DNA from: Pusillimonas noertemannii
Lineage (GTDB): Bacteria; Pseudomonadota; Gammaproteobacteria; Burkholderiales; Burkholderiaceae_B
Assembly: GCF_003096595.1 (NCBI RefSeq)
Contig: NZ_QEKO01000004.1
Span: 248,001-312,000 of the forward strand
Direction: 5' to 3'
DNA length: 64,000 nucleotides
The translations under genes and the position numbers were made by a program. How positions within the stretch are numbered: the stretch's first letter is position 1; each line of letters starts with the position of its first letter. The notes below the pieces were generated by a model. That model did not search any database, was not told the DNA's origin, and saw only the letters and a program-made list of their open reading frames with translations. Positions 35,417 to 49,657 of the stretch are shown piece after piece.

Positions 35417-36983
35417 CCGGCGGCTTGCTCGACACGTCGTATGTCACCCGATTGATGCCGCGCACTTCGTTGATGATGCGCGAAGACACCTTCTTCAGCA
35501 GCGAATAAGGCAGCTCGGCCCAGTCGGCCGTCATGAAGTCGGACGTCTGCACGGCGCGCAGCGCCACAACGTAATCGTAGGTGCGGCCGTCGCCCATGAC
35601 GCCCACCGACTTCACCGGCAGGAACACCGCAAAGGCTTGCGAGGTCAGGTCGTACCAGTTCTTGCCGCTGACGGGGTCTTCGGCGCGGCGCAGCTCTTCG
35701 ATGAAGATGGCGTCGGCGCGGCGCAGCAGCTCGGCGTACTCATGCTTGACCTCGCCCAGGATGCGCACGCCCAAGCCGGGCCCCGGGAAGGGATGGCGAT
35801 ACACCATGGCCGGGGGCAGGCCCAAGGCAACACCCAGCTTGCGGACTTCGTCCTTGAACAGCTCGCGCAGGGGCTCGAGCAGCTTGAGGTTGAGCGTGTC
35901 GGGCAGCCCGCCCACGTTGTGGTGCGACTTGATGGCGGCGGCCTTGCCCGTTTTGGCGCCGGCCGACTCGATGACGTCTGGGTAGATGGTGCCCTGGGCA
36001 AGCCAGCGGGCATTGGCGAGCTTGCCCGCCTCGACCTGGAAAACCTCGACGAACTCTTTGCCGATGATCTTGCGCTTTTGCTCGGGATCGGTGACGCCGG
36101 CCAGCTTGCTCATGAACTGCTCGGTGGCATCGATGTGGATGATCTTCATGCCGAAATGGTCGCCGAAGGTATTCATGACCTGCTCGGCTTCGTTCAGGCG
36201 CAGCAAGCCGTGGTCGACGAAGACGCAGGTAAGCTGATCGCCGATGGCCTTGTGGATGAGCGCCGCCGCCACCGAGGAATCGACGCCGCCCGAAAGGCCC
36301 AATATGACTTCGTCGCTGCCCACCTGGGCGCGGATGGCGGCCACGGCTTCTTCGACATAGTCGGGCATGTTCCAGTCGCCGGCGCAGCCGCAGATCTCGT
36401 GCACGAAACGCGACAGCAGAGCCTGGCCTTGCGAAGTATGCGTAACCTCGGGGTGAAATTGCACGCCATAGAAGCCGCGCTCTTCGTCTGCCATGCCGGC
36501 GATGGGGCATGAATCGGTCGAGGCCATCAGCTTGAAGCCCGGGGGCAACTCGGCAACCTTGTCGCCATGGCTCATCCACACCTTCAGCATGCCGTAGCCT
36601 TCGGTGGTGCTGAAGTCTTCGATGCCTTCAAGCAAGCGGGTATGGCCGCGGGCGCGCACCTCGGCATAGCCGAACTCACGCTTCTCGGAAAACTCGACCT
36701 TGCCGCCCAGTTGCATGGCCATGGACTGCATGCCGTAGCAAATGCCCAGCACGGGGACGCCCGCTTCGAACACGGCCGACGGCACGCGCAGGGAATCCTC
36801 GCTGTAGGCCGAGGCATGGCTGCCCGAAAGAATGATGCCGCGCAGGTTTTCCTGGCTCTTGACGAAGCCATCATCGACATCGCCCGGATGGATTTCGCAA
36901 AACACGCCCGCTTCGCGCACGCGGCGCGCAATCAACTGAGTTACCTGCGAACCGTAGTCAAGTATGAGGATTTTCTGATGCAT
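35397..36983 (-). CDS. guaA: GMP synthase (glutamine-hydrolysing)
   Basis: A 528-residue two-domain enzyme converting XMP to GMP with glutamine and ATP. The class I glutamine amidotransferase part has GICYGMQ (nucleophile Cys near residue 84) and FHPEVTHT. The ATP-pyrophosphatase part has LSGGVDSSV, and the C-terminal dimerisation domain ends PPATIEWE. The length is standard. In many relatives guaA directly follows guaB; here a 1.8 kb tannase-family gene on the other strand intervenes. Its 3' end abuts the accessory island. The ATG at 36983 is clear. Confidence 0.98.
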   Translation of the reverse strand: MHQKILILDYGSQVTQLIARRVREAGVFCEIHPGDVDDGFVKSQENLRGIILSGSHASAYSEDSLRVPSAVFEAGVPVLGICYGMQSMAMQLGGKVEFSEKREFGYAEVRARGHTRLLEGIEDFSTTEGYGMLKVWMSHGDKVAELPPGFKLMASTDSCPIAGMADEERGFYGVQFHPEVTHTSQGQALLSRFVHEICGCAGDWNMPDYVEEAVAAIRAQVGSDEVILGLSGGVDSSVAAALIHKAIGDQLTCVFVDHGLLRLNEAEQVMNTFGDHFGMKIIHIDATEQFMSKLAGVTDPEQKRKIIGKEFVEVFQVEAGKLANARWLAQGTIYPDVIESAGAKTGKAAAIKSHHNVGGLPDTLNLKLLEPLRELFKDEVRKLGVALGLPPAMVYRHPFPGPGLGVRILGEVKHEYAELLRRADAIFIEELRRAEDPVSGKNWYDLTSQAFAVFLPVKSVGVMGDGRTYDYVVALRAVQTSDFMTADWAELPYSLLKKVSSRIINEVRGINRVTYDVSSKPPATIEWE

Positions 36984-37339
36984 GATGGCTGGGGGTGTGA
37001 AGTGAGGTGGAAGGTAAAGCTTCTATTGTAATAAATGGCTGAGAACAGCACTTCAAGACTTCAATACTTGAGCAATGTCCCGCCACGACAGCCATGGCCA
37101 CGGCCTGCCATGACCTATTCTCCGGTCCATCAAGGATATTTTCCAAACATATGGCGTCCCTATGGCGACGCCAAGCAGGCTCTATATTGCCTATAAATGA
37201 AGAATAAAAATGCATTTTTGCAGAGGGTTTTCCCTAAATTGCATGATAGTGCCTTAGCCTTACACTGTCCTGGCAACAAAATATGCAATATTGTTCGCCT
37301 CAGCATTTCCTCATGAATAAACGAATAAAAGGAAGACAA
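36984..37339. other. 356-bp intergenic region between divergent guaA and tannase-family genes
   Basis: No credible coding frame is present. The half nearer guaA should carry its promoter; TACAAT on the minus strand near 37030 is a possible -10, but I find no -35 at proper spacing. The half nearer the lipoprotein gene is AT-rich and contains the perfect palindrome AAAAATGCATTTTT at 37206-37219, a possible protein-binding site. The rest shows nothing recognisable. Confidence 0.4.
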
Positions 37340-39124
37340 ATGAAGAGACATATCGCTTTGTCCGCCCTGGCCATTAGTGGCACCGCCCTATTGGCGGCCT
37401 GCGGCAGCGACTCATCCCCGTCAAAGGACCCCGTCCCGCCTCCCACATTGAGCTGTGATGATTCGATCAAAGAGCACTTCAAGCCCGATGAACTGACGAC
37501 TGTTGTGCAGGTCAAGTCCTTTAAGGCGGGCGAGCCGCTGACGCTGGGGCAGGCCGACGGGCGTACTCCCAATGCAGAGAACGATGTCTGCCTGGTCAAG
37601 CTCAATGTGGGGCCCGGCAACCCAGGACCCGAGGATGCTCCTTCCACGTCTGCAGGCATTGGCATCGAAGTATGGCTGCCCACCAAGCCGGAGCAATGGA
37701 ACGGACGACTGCGTGCCATCGGTGGCGGTGGCTGGGCTGGCGGACCGCATGGGTCAACGGAAGCCATAGGGGACGCCTCGGCGGGCGCCACGGCCGCACT
37801 CGCCGGAGAAGTCACTGCCACCACCGACACTGGACACAGTATTCTGGGCAGCGGCTCTTTTGCCATGCTGCCAGACGGCACCATCAACACTGTGCTGTGG
37901 AAAGACTTTGCGGAGCGGGCTATTCACCAAACTGCGGTGAAATCAAAGGCCCTGGCCGAGGCCTACTATGGCAAGATGCCCGAATACGCCTATTGGACCG
38001 GTGCCTCGACCGGCGGCCGGCAAGGCCTCAAGTTTGCTCAGGTCAATCCGGAGGATTTCGACGGTATCCTGGCTGGATACCCGGCGATCAATTGGTCAAA
38101 ATTCATTACGACGGAACTCTATCCGCAAATCGTGGTGCAACGCGATCTAGGCGGTAATCACTTAAGCAACGAACAACTTGATGCCGCGTCCAATGCGGCG
38201 ATCGCCGCGTGCGACCTTGTAGGAGGCGAGCATCTGGGCTATATTTCCGACCCGGCGTCATGCACGTACGACCCCACCCAGGATCTTGATCTGCTATGCA
38301 CCACCGATGGTGGCAATAATGGCGGTAGCGCCTGCCTCACGACGGCCCAGGCGCTGGCCGTCAACAAGTTCTGGTATGGCCAGACTGCGGACGGTAGCGT
38401 TCCCGCCCCAGACGCCGATAACGGCATGAGCGATACCTTGGCCACCAATCACAAATGGTACGGTTTGACCCGAGGCAGCACTCTGACTGCGCTCGCCGGC
38501 GAACAGCCCTTTCCGATTGCTGTTGACCAGGTAACTCTGGAACTACAAGACCCCACCTACGCAAGTCCTTCATTCAAGAACGCTACGGGCGATGGCCAGG
38601 ACAAATGGAAAACGCTGAGCTATGCGCAACTTGCCGATGCCTGGGACAGAGGTGTTCAACTGCAAAGCGAGTTTGCCAATATCAACACCGACAATCCCGA
38701 TCTGAGCGTGTTTCGCGATGCCGGCGGCAAAATGATCACCTACTACGGCTTGGCCGACCAGCTCATTCCGCCACAAGGCACCCTGCACTACTACCGCCGC
38801 GTCACCGAACAAATGGGCGGTCTGGCGGCCACCCAGGAGTTCTACCGGCTGTACTTCGTCCCGGGCATGGGACATGGCCTTTACAACGGCACATCCAATC
38901 CTTTGGCCAATCCGCCCTTGCCCACTATGGATCAGTTGTACAAACTGCTGACAGACTGGGTCGAGCAAGGTACAGCACCTGCGGAAAGAGTGGACATCAG
39001 CACGCAAGCCACCGACATGTTCCCCGAGATCAAGTCCCGGCCCATCTGCCTGCATCCGCTGAAGGCCAAGTTCGTGGGCGGTGACCCGAAGATCGCATCC
39101 AGCTACGAGTGCGCCGCTTCGTAA
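37340..39124 (+). CDS. Tannase/feruloyl esterase family lipoprotein
   Basis: A 594-residue predicted lipoprotein (signal to residue 20, lipobox LLAAC with C21) of the tannase/feruloyl esterase alpha/beta-hydrolase family. The nucleophile elbow is GASTGGRQ (Ser223), the acid is in YGLADQLIP (Asp473), and the base is in VPGMGHGLYNG (His512). Family members have Cys next to both Ser and His, joined by a disulfide (CS-D-HC); here those positions are Ala222 and Gly513, so the bridge has been lost as a pair. Substrate is probably an aromatic ester outside the cytoplasm. The ATG at 37340 has AAAGGAAG upstream. It sits alone between guaA and guaB on the opposite strand. Confidence 0.88.
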   Translation: MKRHIALSALAISGTALLAACGSDSSPSKDPVPPPTLSCDDSIKEHFKPDELTTVVQVKSFKAGEPLTLGQADGRTPNAENDVCLVKLNVGPGNPGPEDAPSTSAGIGIEVWLPTKPEQWNGRLRAIGGGGWAGGPHGSTEAIGDASAGATAALAGEVTATTDTGHSILGSGSFAMLPDGTINTVLWKDFAERAIHQTAVKSKALAEAYYGKMPEYAYWTGASTGGRQGLKFAQVNPEDFDGILAGYPAINWSKFITTELYPQIVVQRDLGGNHLSNEQLDAASNAAIAACDLVGGEHLGYISDPASCTYDPTQDLDLLCTTDGGNNGGSACLTTAQALAVNKFWYGQTADGSVPAPDADNGMSDTLATNHKWYGLTRGSTLTALAGEQPFPIAVDQVTLELQDPTYASPSFKNATGDGQDKWKTLSYAQLADAWDRGVQLQSEFANINTDNPDLSVFRDAGGKMITYYGLADQLIPPQGTLHYYRRVTEQMGGLAATQEFYRLYFVPGMGHGLYNGTSNPLANPPLPTMDQLYKLLTDWVEQGTAPAERVDISTQATDMFPEIKSRPICLHPLKAKFVGGDPKIASSYECAAS

Positions 39125-39160
39125 ACCCGTGTTGAATCAGGCCACGGCCTGACGACCAAG

Positions 39161-39190
39161 ACAAAGGGCCACCTTCCGGTGGCCCTTTGT
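39161..39190. terminator. Bidirectional intrinsic terminator between tannase-family gene and guaB
   Basis: ACAAAGGGCCACC and GGTGGCCCTTTGT form a perfect 13-bp stem around TTCC, between the convergent stops at 39124 and 39232. The stem's own T-rich arm serves as the U-tract on either strand. Confidence 0.85.
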
Positions 39191-39231
39191 CAATATGCAG
39201 CTAAAACGCAGTTTGGTCCGCTCGATGCGAA

Positions 39232-44779
<5,548 letters not shown>

Positions 44780-44949
44780 GGTAGAAAGGGCAAAAGGGGC
44801 TGGATTAGTGGAATCCCTTATTTTAGCCCGTTAAACCTGAATCGGCTGAGACCGCTGCCCGCCGCTGCCAGGCCTGCCGGGCATGGAGGCGGGCTTCAAC
44901 CAATCTTCTCGTGCCCGGACGCCTTGTGCTCGGAGCCGCTAATGGGTCT

Positions 44950-45525
44950 TTAAGCGCCGCCCTGCCCGCCCGATTCAGGATAGTGCACATCGAGAATATC
45001 CAGCTCGTCCACCCCCGCCGGGGTGCGCAGGGTAACCGTATCGCCCTCGCGAGCCTTGGTCAGCGCCCGGGCCACCGGCGAGATCCAGCTGATGCGTCCC
45101 TGCAGCGGCTCGGACTCGTCCACGCCCACGATGGTGACGCGAAACTCTTCGCCCGCCTTGTCGGAATACAGCACCGTGGCGCCGAAAAAGACCTGGTCTT
45201 TGTTGGGTTGCAGGGAAGGATCGACCACCTCGGCCAATTCGAGCCGCTTGGTCAGGAAGCGGATGCGGCGGTCGATTTCGCGCAGGCGTTTCTTGCCGTA
45301 CAGATAATCGCCATTCTCGGAGCGGTCGCCATTGGAGGCCGCCCACGACACCACCTGCACCACCGAAGGCCGCTCTTCGTTCATCAACTGCTCGAGCTCA
45401 GCGCGCAGGCGCGCATAGCCCTGGGTGGTGATGTAGTTCTTGGTACCCGGCGGCAAGGGGGCCGCCTCGGGTGCAAGGTCGTCATCATCGTCGTTGTCCG
45501 ACTCTTTGACAAAGGCTTTGTTCAT
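44950..45525 (-). CDS. greB: Transcription elongation factor GreB
   Basis: A 191-residue Gre factor. The N-terminal coiled coil (about 30-105) includes NYITTQGYARLRAELEQL and the tip region DRSENGDYLYGKKRLREIDR, whose acidic pair stimulates RNA cleavage by backtracked RNA polymerase. The C-terminal FKBP-like domain ends in PVARALTKAREGDTVTL. An acidic extension (DNDDDDD) at about 10-16 precedes the coiled coil. YLYGKKRLREIDRRIRF is the GreB rather than GreA signature. The ATG at 45525 (MNKAFVKE) was chosen; an upstream in-frame ATG lacks conservation. Confidence 0.93.
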   Translation of the reverse strand: MNKAFVKESDNDDDDDLAPEAAPLPPGTKNYITTQGYARLRAELEQLMNEERPSVVQVVSWAASNGDRSENGDYLYGKKRLREIDRRIRFLTKRLELAEVVDPSLQPNKDQVFFGATVLYSDKAGEEFRVTIVGVDESEPLQGRISWISPVARALTKAREGDTVTLRTPAGVDELDILDVHYPESGGQGGA

Positions 45526-45577
45526 GGCGCAATACGAATCAGAAACAAACGCCGCCGGCCCATGCCGGCGCATAAGG

Positions 45578-46048
45578 CTATTCTATCAATTGGCGCATGG
45601 CGCGGCGCACGGCGGCGGGGTAATGGGCGTGCCTGCTGCAATAGAACGCTGGAAGCTCGACCACCGAATGCGCCCGCATGCACCAGGCCACGCGATTCGG
45701 AGGCAAGGCGTGTACCGTCTTCACGACAACGCCGTGCCTGTCCAGGAAGACAACGTCGATGGCCCGCCCCATGCCCACCGTATGGATAGCTCGGCAGGGT
45801 CGCAGCCACAGGCCCTCATGCAGGCCCGTTCGGCGAAACAGGAATAGCCCCGCGGCGCGTCTCCAGAAAGACCCGGCAAGCTGCAAGCGCAACGGAACAA
45901 CTGTTCCATGCCCCCGGCCCGCGCAATGGTATGCGATGCGTTGGCCGCAGCGACCGGTCCGGGCGGTGTGCGCTTTGCCTGCAAGGCCTCTTGCCTGCCC
46001 CGCCGCCGCGAGCCCCGCCCCGCATCGCAGGAAAATGAGCGGGAACAT
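45578..46048 (-). CDS. DUF192 family protein at the end of the tad cluster
   Basis: A 156-residue ORF whose last ~105 residues match DUF192: GSFWRRAAGLFLFRRTGLHE, then PCRAIHTVGMGRAIDVVFLD and a C-terminal ELPAFYCSRH segment. The family is a small beta-barrel of unknown function, often encoded near secretion or pilus genes. The ATG at 46048, two bases past the tadC stop, would be coupled to it but gives ~50 poorly conserved residues first; a later non-ATG start is possible. A role in pilus assembly is inferred only from position. Confidence 0.72.
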   Translation of the reverse strand: MFPLIFLRCGAGLAAAGQARGLAGKAHTARTGRCGQRIAYHCAGRGHGTVVPLRLQLAGSFWRRAAGLFLFRRTGLHEGLWLRPCRAIHTVGMGRAIDVVFLDRHGVVVKTVHALPPNRVAWCMRAHSVVELPAFYCSRHAHYPAAVRRAMRQLIE

Positions 46049-46050
46049 GG

Positions 46051-46914
46051 CTACATGGCCTCGAACAGCTTGGCGGCTATCGGAAAGCCGATGATCAGAA
46101 AGGTGCAGGGAAATATGCAGCACACCAGTGGAAACAGCATTTTCACGGGTGCTTCGAGCGCCAGCTTTTCGGCGCGCAGAAAGCGTTCGTTGCGCCGCTG
46201 CTCCGACTGCGCGCGCAGCAAGGGACCCAGGTTCATGCCCAGTTGGTCAGCCTGCCCCAAGGCCGTCACCAGTTGCTGTACTGCCTCCAGCCCTGTGCGC
46301 CGGGCCAATTGGCCCAAAGCCTCTTGGCGCACCACTCCGGCACGCATGTCCGCCAGGCTGCGCCGCAGCTCATCGCGCAAGGGGCCGGGGGGCCCGTGGC
46401 AGGCCGCTTCCTGCAAAGCGCCCTGCAGGCTCAGGCCGGCCTCGACACACAAGGTGGCCATGTCGAGCAGGAACGGAAACTCTCTTTGCATGTGGCGTCT
46501 TCGCTGCACACCCAGTCGCGCCAAAGCACGCCAGGGCAGCCAGGCGGCCAGGCCCGCCGACAGGACAGGCACGATCACCCGGCCCGTTTCGAATTGCACG
46601 AAGGCCATGCTGGCCGCAATGGCCGAGGCACCCGCCAGGCCCGCCATGATCTGCATGGCAGCAAGATGCTCAGGCTTCCAAGAGGCGTCAAGCCCCGCCT
46701 GCTGGACCAGCCGCCCGATAGCTCCTCGGGCCCGCCACGAAAGCCACGGCGCCACTGCAACAGCCAGCACCTCGATCCATGGCCACGCAAGGCGAAGCAC
46801 GACATGGCGTATATGACCGGGCACGGCCCGGGCTCTTCCGGCCGGCCGCATCAGCAGCCACACCAGGCAATGCAGCGACAGACCCGCCAGTGCGCAACTC
46901 AGCCAGAACAGCAT
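46051..46914 (-). CDS. tadC: Tad pilus inner-membrane platform protein TadC (type II secretion F family)
   Basis: A 287-residue GspF-family platform protein with hydrophobic segments near the N-terminus (about 1-20), around 95-135 and at the C-terminus (LFPLVCCIFPCTFLIIGFPI). The cytoplasmic helical T2SSF domain contains FPFLLDMATLCVEAGLSLQGAL and LGQADQLGMNLGPLL. It should form the membrane base of the Tad pilus with TadB and act with ATPase TadA. It follows tadB by 15 bp. The length is typical. Confidence 0.92.
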   Translation of the reverse strand: MLFWLSCALAGLSLHCLVWLLMRPAGRARAVPGHIRHVVLRLAWPWIEVLAVAVAPWLSWRARGAIGRLVQQAGLDASWKPEHLAAMQIMAGLAGASAIAASMAFVQFETGRVIVPVLSAGLAAWLPWRALARLGVQRRRHMQREFPFLLDMATLCVEAGLSLQGALQEAACHGPPGPLRDELRRSLADMRAGVVRQEALGQLARRTGLEAVQQLVTALGQADQLGMNLGPLLRAQSEQRRNERFLRAEKLALEAPVKMLFPLVCCIFPCTFLIIGFPIAAKLFEAM

Positions 46915-46929
46915 CTCTTTCCCCTTGGC

Positions 46930-47778
46930 CTATACCTGTATATCGACAATGCGGCGTATCAGCGCAATGCCCGCAAGCTCGAGCACCGCCACCACTGCCA
47001 ACACGGCCCAGCCCGCCGGCGTATGCCACAGCAAGGCCATGGACTGCGGATCGAGATGATCGAGCACCAGGGCCAGCGCCAGCGGCAGGCAGGCCATGAT
47101 CCAGGCCTGCAGGCGCCCTTGGGAAGTCAGGGCGGCCACACGCGCGCGCAGCTGGGTCCGGGCCCGAAGCGTCGCCGCGATGCGCTCCAGCGTTTCGGCC
47201 AGATTTCCTCCGTTGCCCAGGGCAATGCTCAAGGACGAAACGACCAGGCCCGTACCTTCGCTGGGCATGCGCTCCTGGAGATTGGCCAGGGCTTGTTCAA
47301 GAGGTACGCCCATGCGCTGCTCGCGCAGCACCAGGCCGAACTCTTGTGAAAGCGGCACCGGCGCCTGGGGAACGATGTGATGCAAGGCCGCCTGCACGCT
47401 CGATCCGGCCCGCAGCGCGCCTGAAAGCGACAACAGCAGATCGGGCAACTGTTCGTCGAAGCGGGACTGGCGCCTTCTGCGCAGATGGCCCAGGGCCCAG
47501 CGAGGGGCCGCCAGGACGACCCCGGCGGCGGCCAGGGCCAGGCCCGGCGAAGCGCTTGCCACCACGACGACGACGACGAAGACCACCCCGCAGGCAAGCA
47601 GATTGGCTTGCCACAGGCTGGCCGGATCCAGGAACAGGAAGAACTCGCCCAGGCGGTTCTGGGCCGTGCGCGTATAGGCCTTGCGATAGCGGACGAGGCC
47701 CTGTGGCAGCCAGCGCTGCATCAGCCAGGCCACCATGACCCCTGCTACCAGCACGCCGGCAAGGAATACCAGGATCAT
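46930..47778 (-). CDS. tadB: Tad pilus inner-membrane platform protein TadB (type II secretion F family)
   Basis: A 282-residue GspF-family protein. N-terminal membrane segment about 1-20, a central pair near 60-90 and a C-terminal pair near 225-275. The T2SSF domain carries FDEQLPDLLLSLSGALRAGS and LSIALGNGGNLAETLERIA, the usual TadB landmarks. It pairs with TadC to form the assembly platform. The ATG at 47778 overlaps the tadA stop by 4 bp, so ATPase and platform are translated in a coupled way. Confidence 0.92.
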   Translation of the reverse strand: MILVFLAGVLVAGVMVAWLMQRWLPQGLVRYRKAYTRTAQNRLGEFFLFLDPASLWQANLLACGVVFVVVVVVASASPGLALAAAGVVLAAPRWALGHLRRRRQSRFDEQLPDLLLSLSGALRAGSSVQAALHHIVPQAPVPLSQEFGLVLREQRMGVPLEQALANLQERMPSEGTGLVVSSLSIALGNGGNLAETLERIAATLRARTQLRARVAALTSQGRLQAWIMACLPLALALVLDHLDPQSMALLWHTPAGWAVLAVVAVLELAGIALIRRIVDIQV

Positions 47779-49652
47779 GGGCGGTGGCCTTCCAAGGTGC
47801 TGGACATGGCTTCGCCGGTATCGCGCCTTGCATGAACCGCATCGTCGACAGCCTGATCGCCCGGAAGCGACTCGTGCCGGGTGGCGGCGCAGGCCGACTG
47901 AAAGCTTGCCGCCGCATTGGGAACGACATGGCGCCGCGTGAACAACGACGCATCCAGGCCATCGAAGCGCCCGCCCGCGCGTGCCATGAAGTCGGGGACG
48001 ACACCGCAGCCCACGAAGGCCGCGGGCGGCCCGGCGTGATAGTTGAACAGGGGCTGCAGCTGGATGCGGCCGCTTTCTATGCCCGTTACCTCGACAATGG
48101 CATCGATGTAGCGCCGCCCGTCGCCCGCGCGCACCTGCTGCACGATCAGGTCGATGCTGGCGCTGATATGTTCCCGCACGGCGGCAAGCGGCAGGTCCAT
48201 GCCGGCCATGAGTATCATGGTCTCGAGCCGGGCAAGCGCATCGCGCGGACTATTGGCGTGCAGCGTGGTCAACGAGCCTTCGTGTCCGGTGTTCATGGCG
48301 GCCAGCATGTCGAACGCTTCGCCGCCGCGGCACTCGCCCACCACGATGCGGTCGGGCCGCATGCGCAGCGCGTTGCGCACCAGGTCGCGGATCTCTATCG
48401 CTCCCCTGCCCTCGAGGTTGGGCGGCCGCGCCTCGAGCGTGACAAGGTGGGCGTGGTCGAGCTTGAGCTCGGCGGCGTCTTCGATGGTGACGATGCGCTC
48501 GGCCTCGGGTATGCAGTTGGACAGCACATTGAGCAGTGTCGTCTTGCCCGAGCCGGTGCCTCCAGACACCACGATGTTCTTGCGATGCTTCACGCAAGCC
48601 ATCAGAAAGTCGCGCATGGCGCCATCGAGGGCGCCGACCCGCAGCAGATCGTCCATGCCGGGCCGATGGACGGGAAACTTGCGTATGGTCAGGCTGGCCC
48701 CGCGCAGTGCAATGGGCGGAATCACCGCATTCACCCGCGAGCCGTCGCGCAGGCGCGCATCGACCATGGGAGAGCTTTCGTCGATACGCCTGCCCAGCGG
48801 GGAAACGATGCGCTCTATCACGCCCAGCACCGCCTGCTCGCTGCTGAATCCGGATGCGTGGCGCCGCAGCCGCCCCGCCGTTTCGATAAATATTTCGTCG
48901 TGGCGATTGACCATGATTTCGGTAATGGCCGCATCGGCAAGCAGGGGTTCGAGCGGCCCGAGGCCGATGGCTTCGTCCACCACCTCGGCCAGCAGGGCTT
49001 CGCGGTCAATGCCGGCGGGCAGCGCGTGGTCTTCTTCGATGATGGCCGACAGCACCTGCCGGGCTTCGCTGCGCAGGGCCGTGTCGCTAAGGGTCACCAC
49101 ATCGCGGCGGCGCAGGTCCAGCGCCTTGAGCAAGGCCCTGTGCAGCCTGCGGCGATGCTGCAGGCGCAGCGCAAGTTCTTCGCCAGCCGTACCATCGTCA
49201 AGCCTGGCTGGCCCTCCATGGCCATGCTGATGCGATGCCGTCCCGAAAATAGCCAGCTGGGCTTCATCCAGACCTGACACGGCTTCTTGCGGCCTGCTCC
49301 GGGCCTCTGCGGATGTCCCGCCGGTTCCGCCGTGGGCCGTGAACTTTGGCGCCGCGTCGAGGGGAACACAGCGGCGTATCCGTATCAGGCACGGACCTAT
49401 CAGTATCTCGTCTCCGGGCAGCAACGGCCCATGGTGCGTGATGCGCCGGCCGTTGACCAGCGTGCCGCCCAATGTGCCCAGGTCGTCGATGAAGGGCCCG
49501 TCGGAACCGCGCTCGATGCGCGCATGCCGCTTGCCCACTCTCCAGGCGGCGATATGCAGGCCGCAGCGCGGCGAGCGGCCGATATCCACCGGCAGTGCCA
49601 CATTGCATTGGTCTATGGTGCCATCCTCGAATTTCAGTTCCAGCTCCAGCAT
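47775..49652 (-). CDS. tadA: Tad pilus assembly ATPase TadA/CpaF with N-terminal FHA domain
   Basis: A 625-residue fusion. Residues ~20-95 are a forkhead-associated domain (IGRSPRC, KRHARIERG, LGTLGGTLVNGRRI), a phospho-threonine-binding module. Residues ~180-560 are the secretion ATPase: Walker A GGTGSGKTT at 364-372, Asp-box and Walker B region IEDAAELKLDHAH, RMRPDRIVVGECRGGEAFD, and TLHANSPRDAL. A ~65-residue C-terminal tail is unique. The start at 49652 (MLELELKFED) begins the FHA strand. It powers Flp pilus extension. The FHA suggests control by a Ser/Thr kinase, none of which is in the window. It begins 5 bp after rcpA ends. Confidence 0.92.
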   Translation of the reverse strand: MLELELKFEDGTIDQCNVALPVDIGRSPRCGLHIAAWRVGKRHARIERGSDGPFIDDLGTLGGTLVNGRRITHHGPLLPGDEILIGPCLIRIRRCVPLDAAPKFTAHGGTGGTSAEARSRPQEAVSGLDEAQLAIFGTASHQHGHGGPARLDDGTAGEELALRLQHRRRLHRALLKALDLRRRDVVTLSDTALRSEARQVLSAIIEEDHALPAGIDREALLAEVVDEAIGLGPLEPLLADAAITEIMVNRHDEIFIETAGRLRRHASGFSSEQAVLGVIERIVSPLGRRIDESSPMVDARLRDGSRVNAVIPPIALRGASLTIRKFPVHRPGMDDLLRVGALDGAMRDFLMACVKHRKNIVVSGGTGSGKTTLLNVLSNCIPEAERIVTIEDAAELKLDHAHLVTLEARPPNLEGRGAIEIRDLVRNALRMRPDRIVVGECRGGEAFDMLAAMNTGHEGSLTTLHANSPRDALARLETMILMAGMDLPLAAVREHISASIDLIVQQVRAGDGRRYIDAIVEVTGIESGRIQLQPLFNYHAGPPAAFVGCGVVPDFMARAGGRFDGLDASLFTRRHVVPNAAASFQSACAATRHESLPGDQAVDDAVHARRDTGEAMSSTLEGHRP

Positions 49653-49657
49653 GCAAC

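Noticed and set aside
47784-49277. 497-codon plus-strand frame opposite tadA
   Set aside because: Antisense shadow of the secretion ATPase, with no start signal or conserved features.
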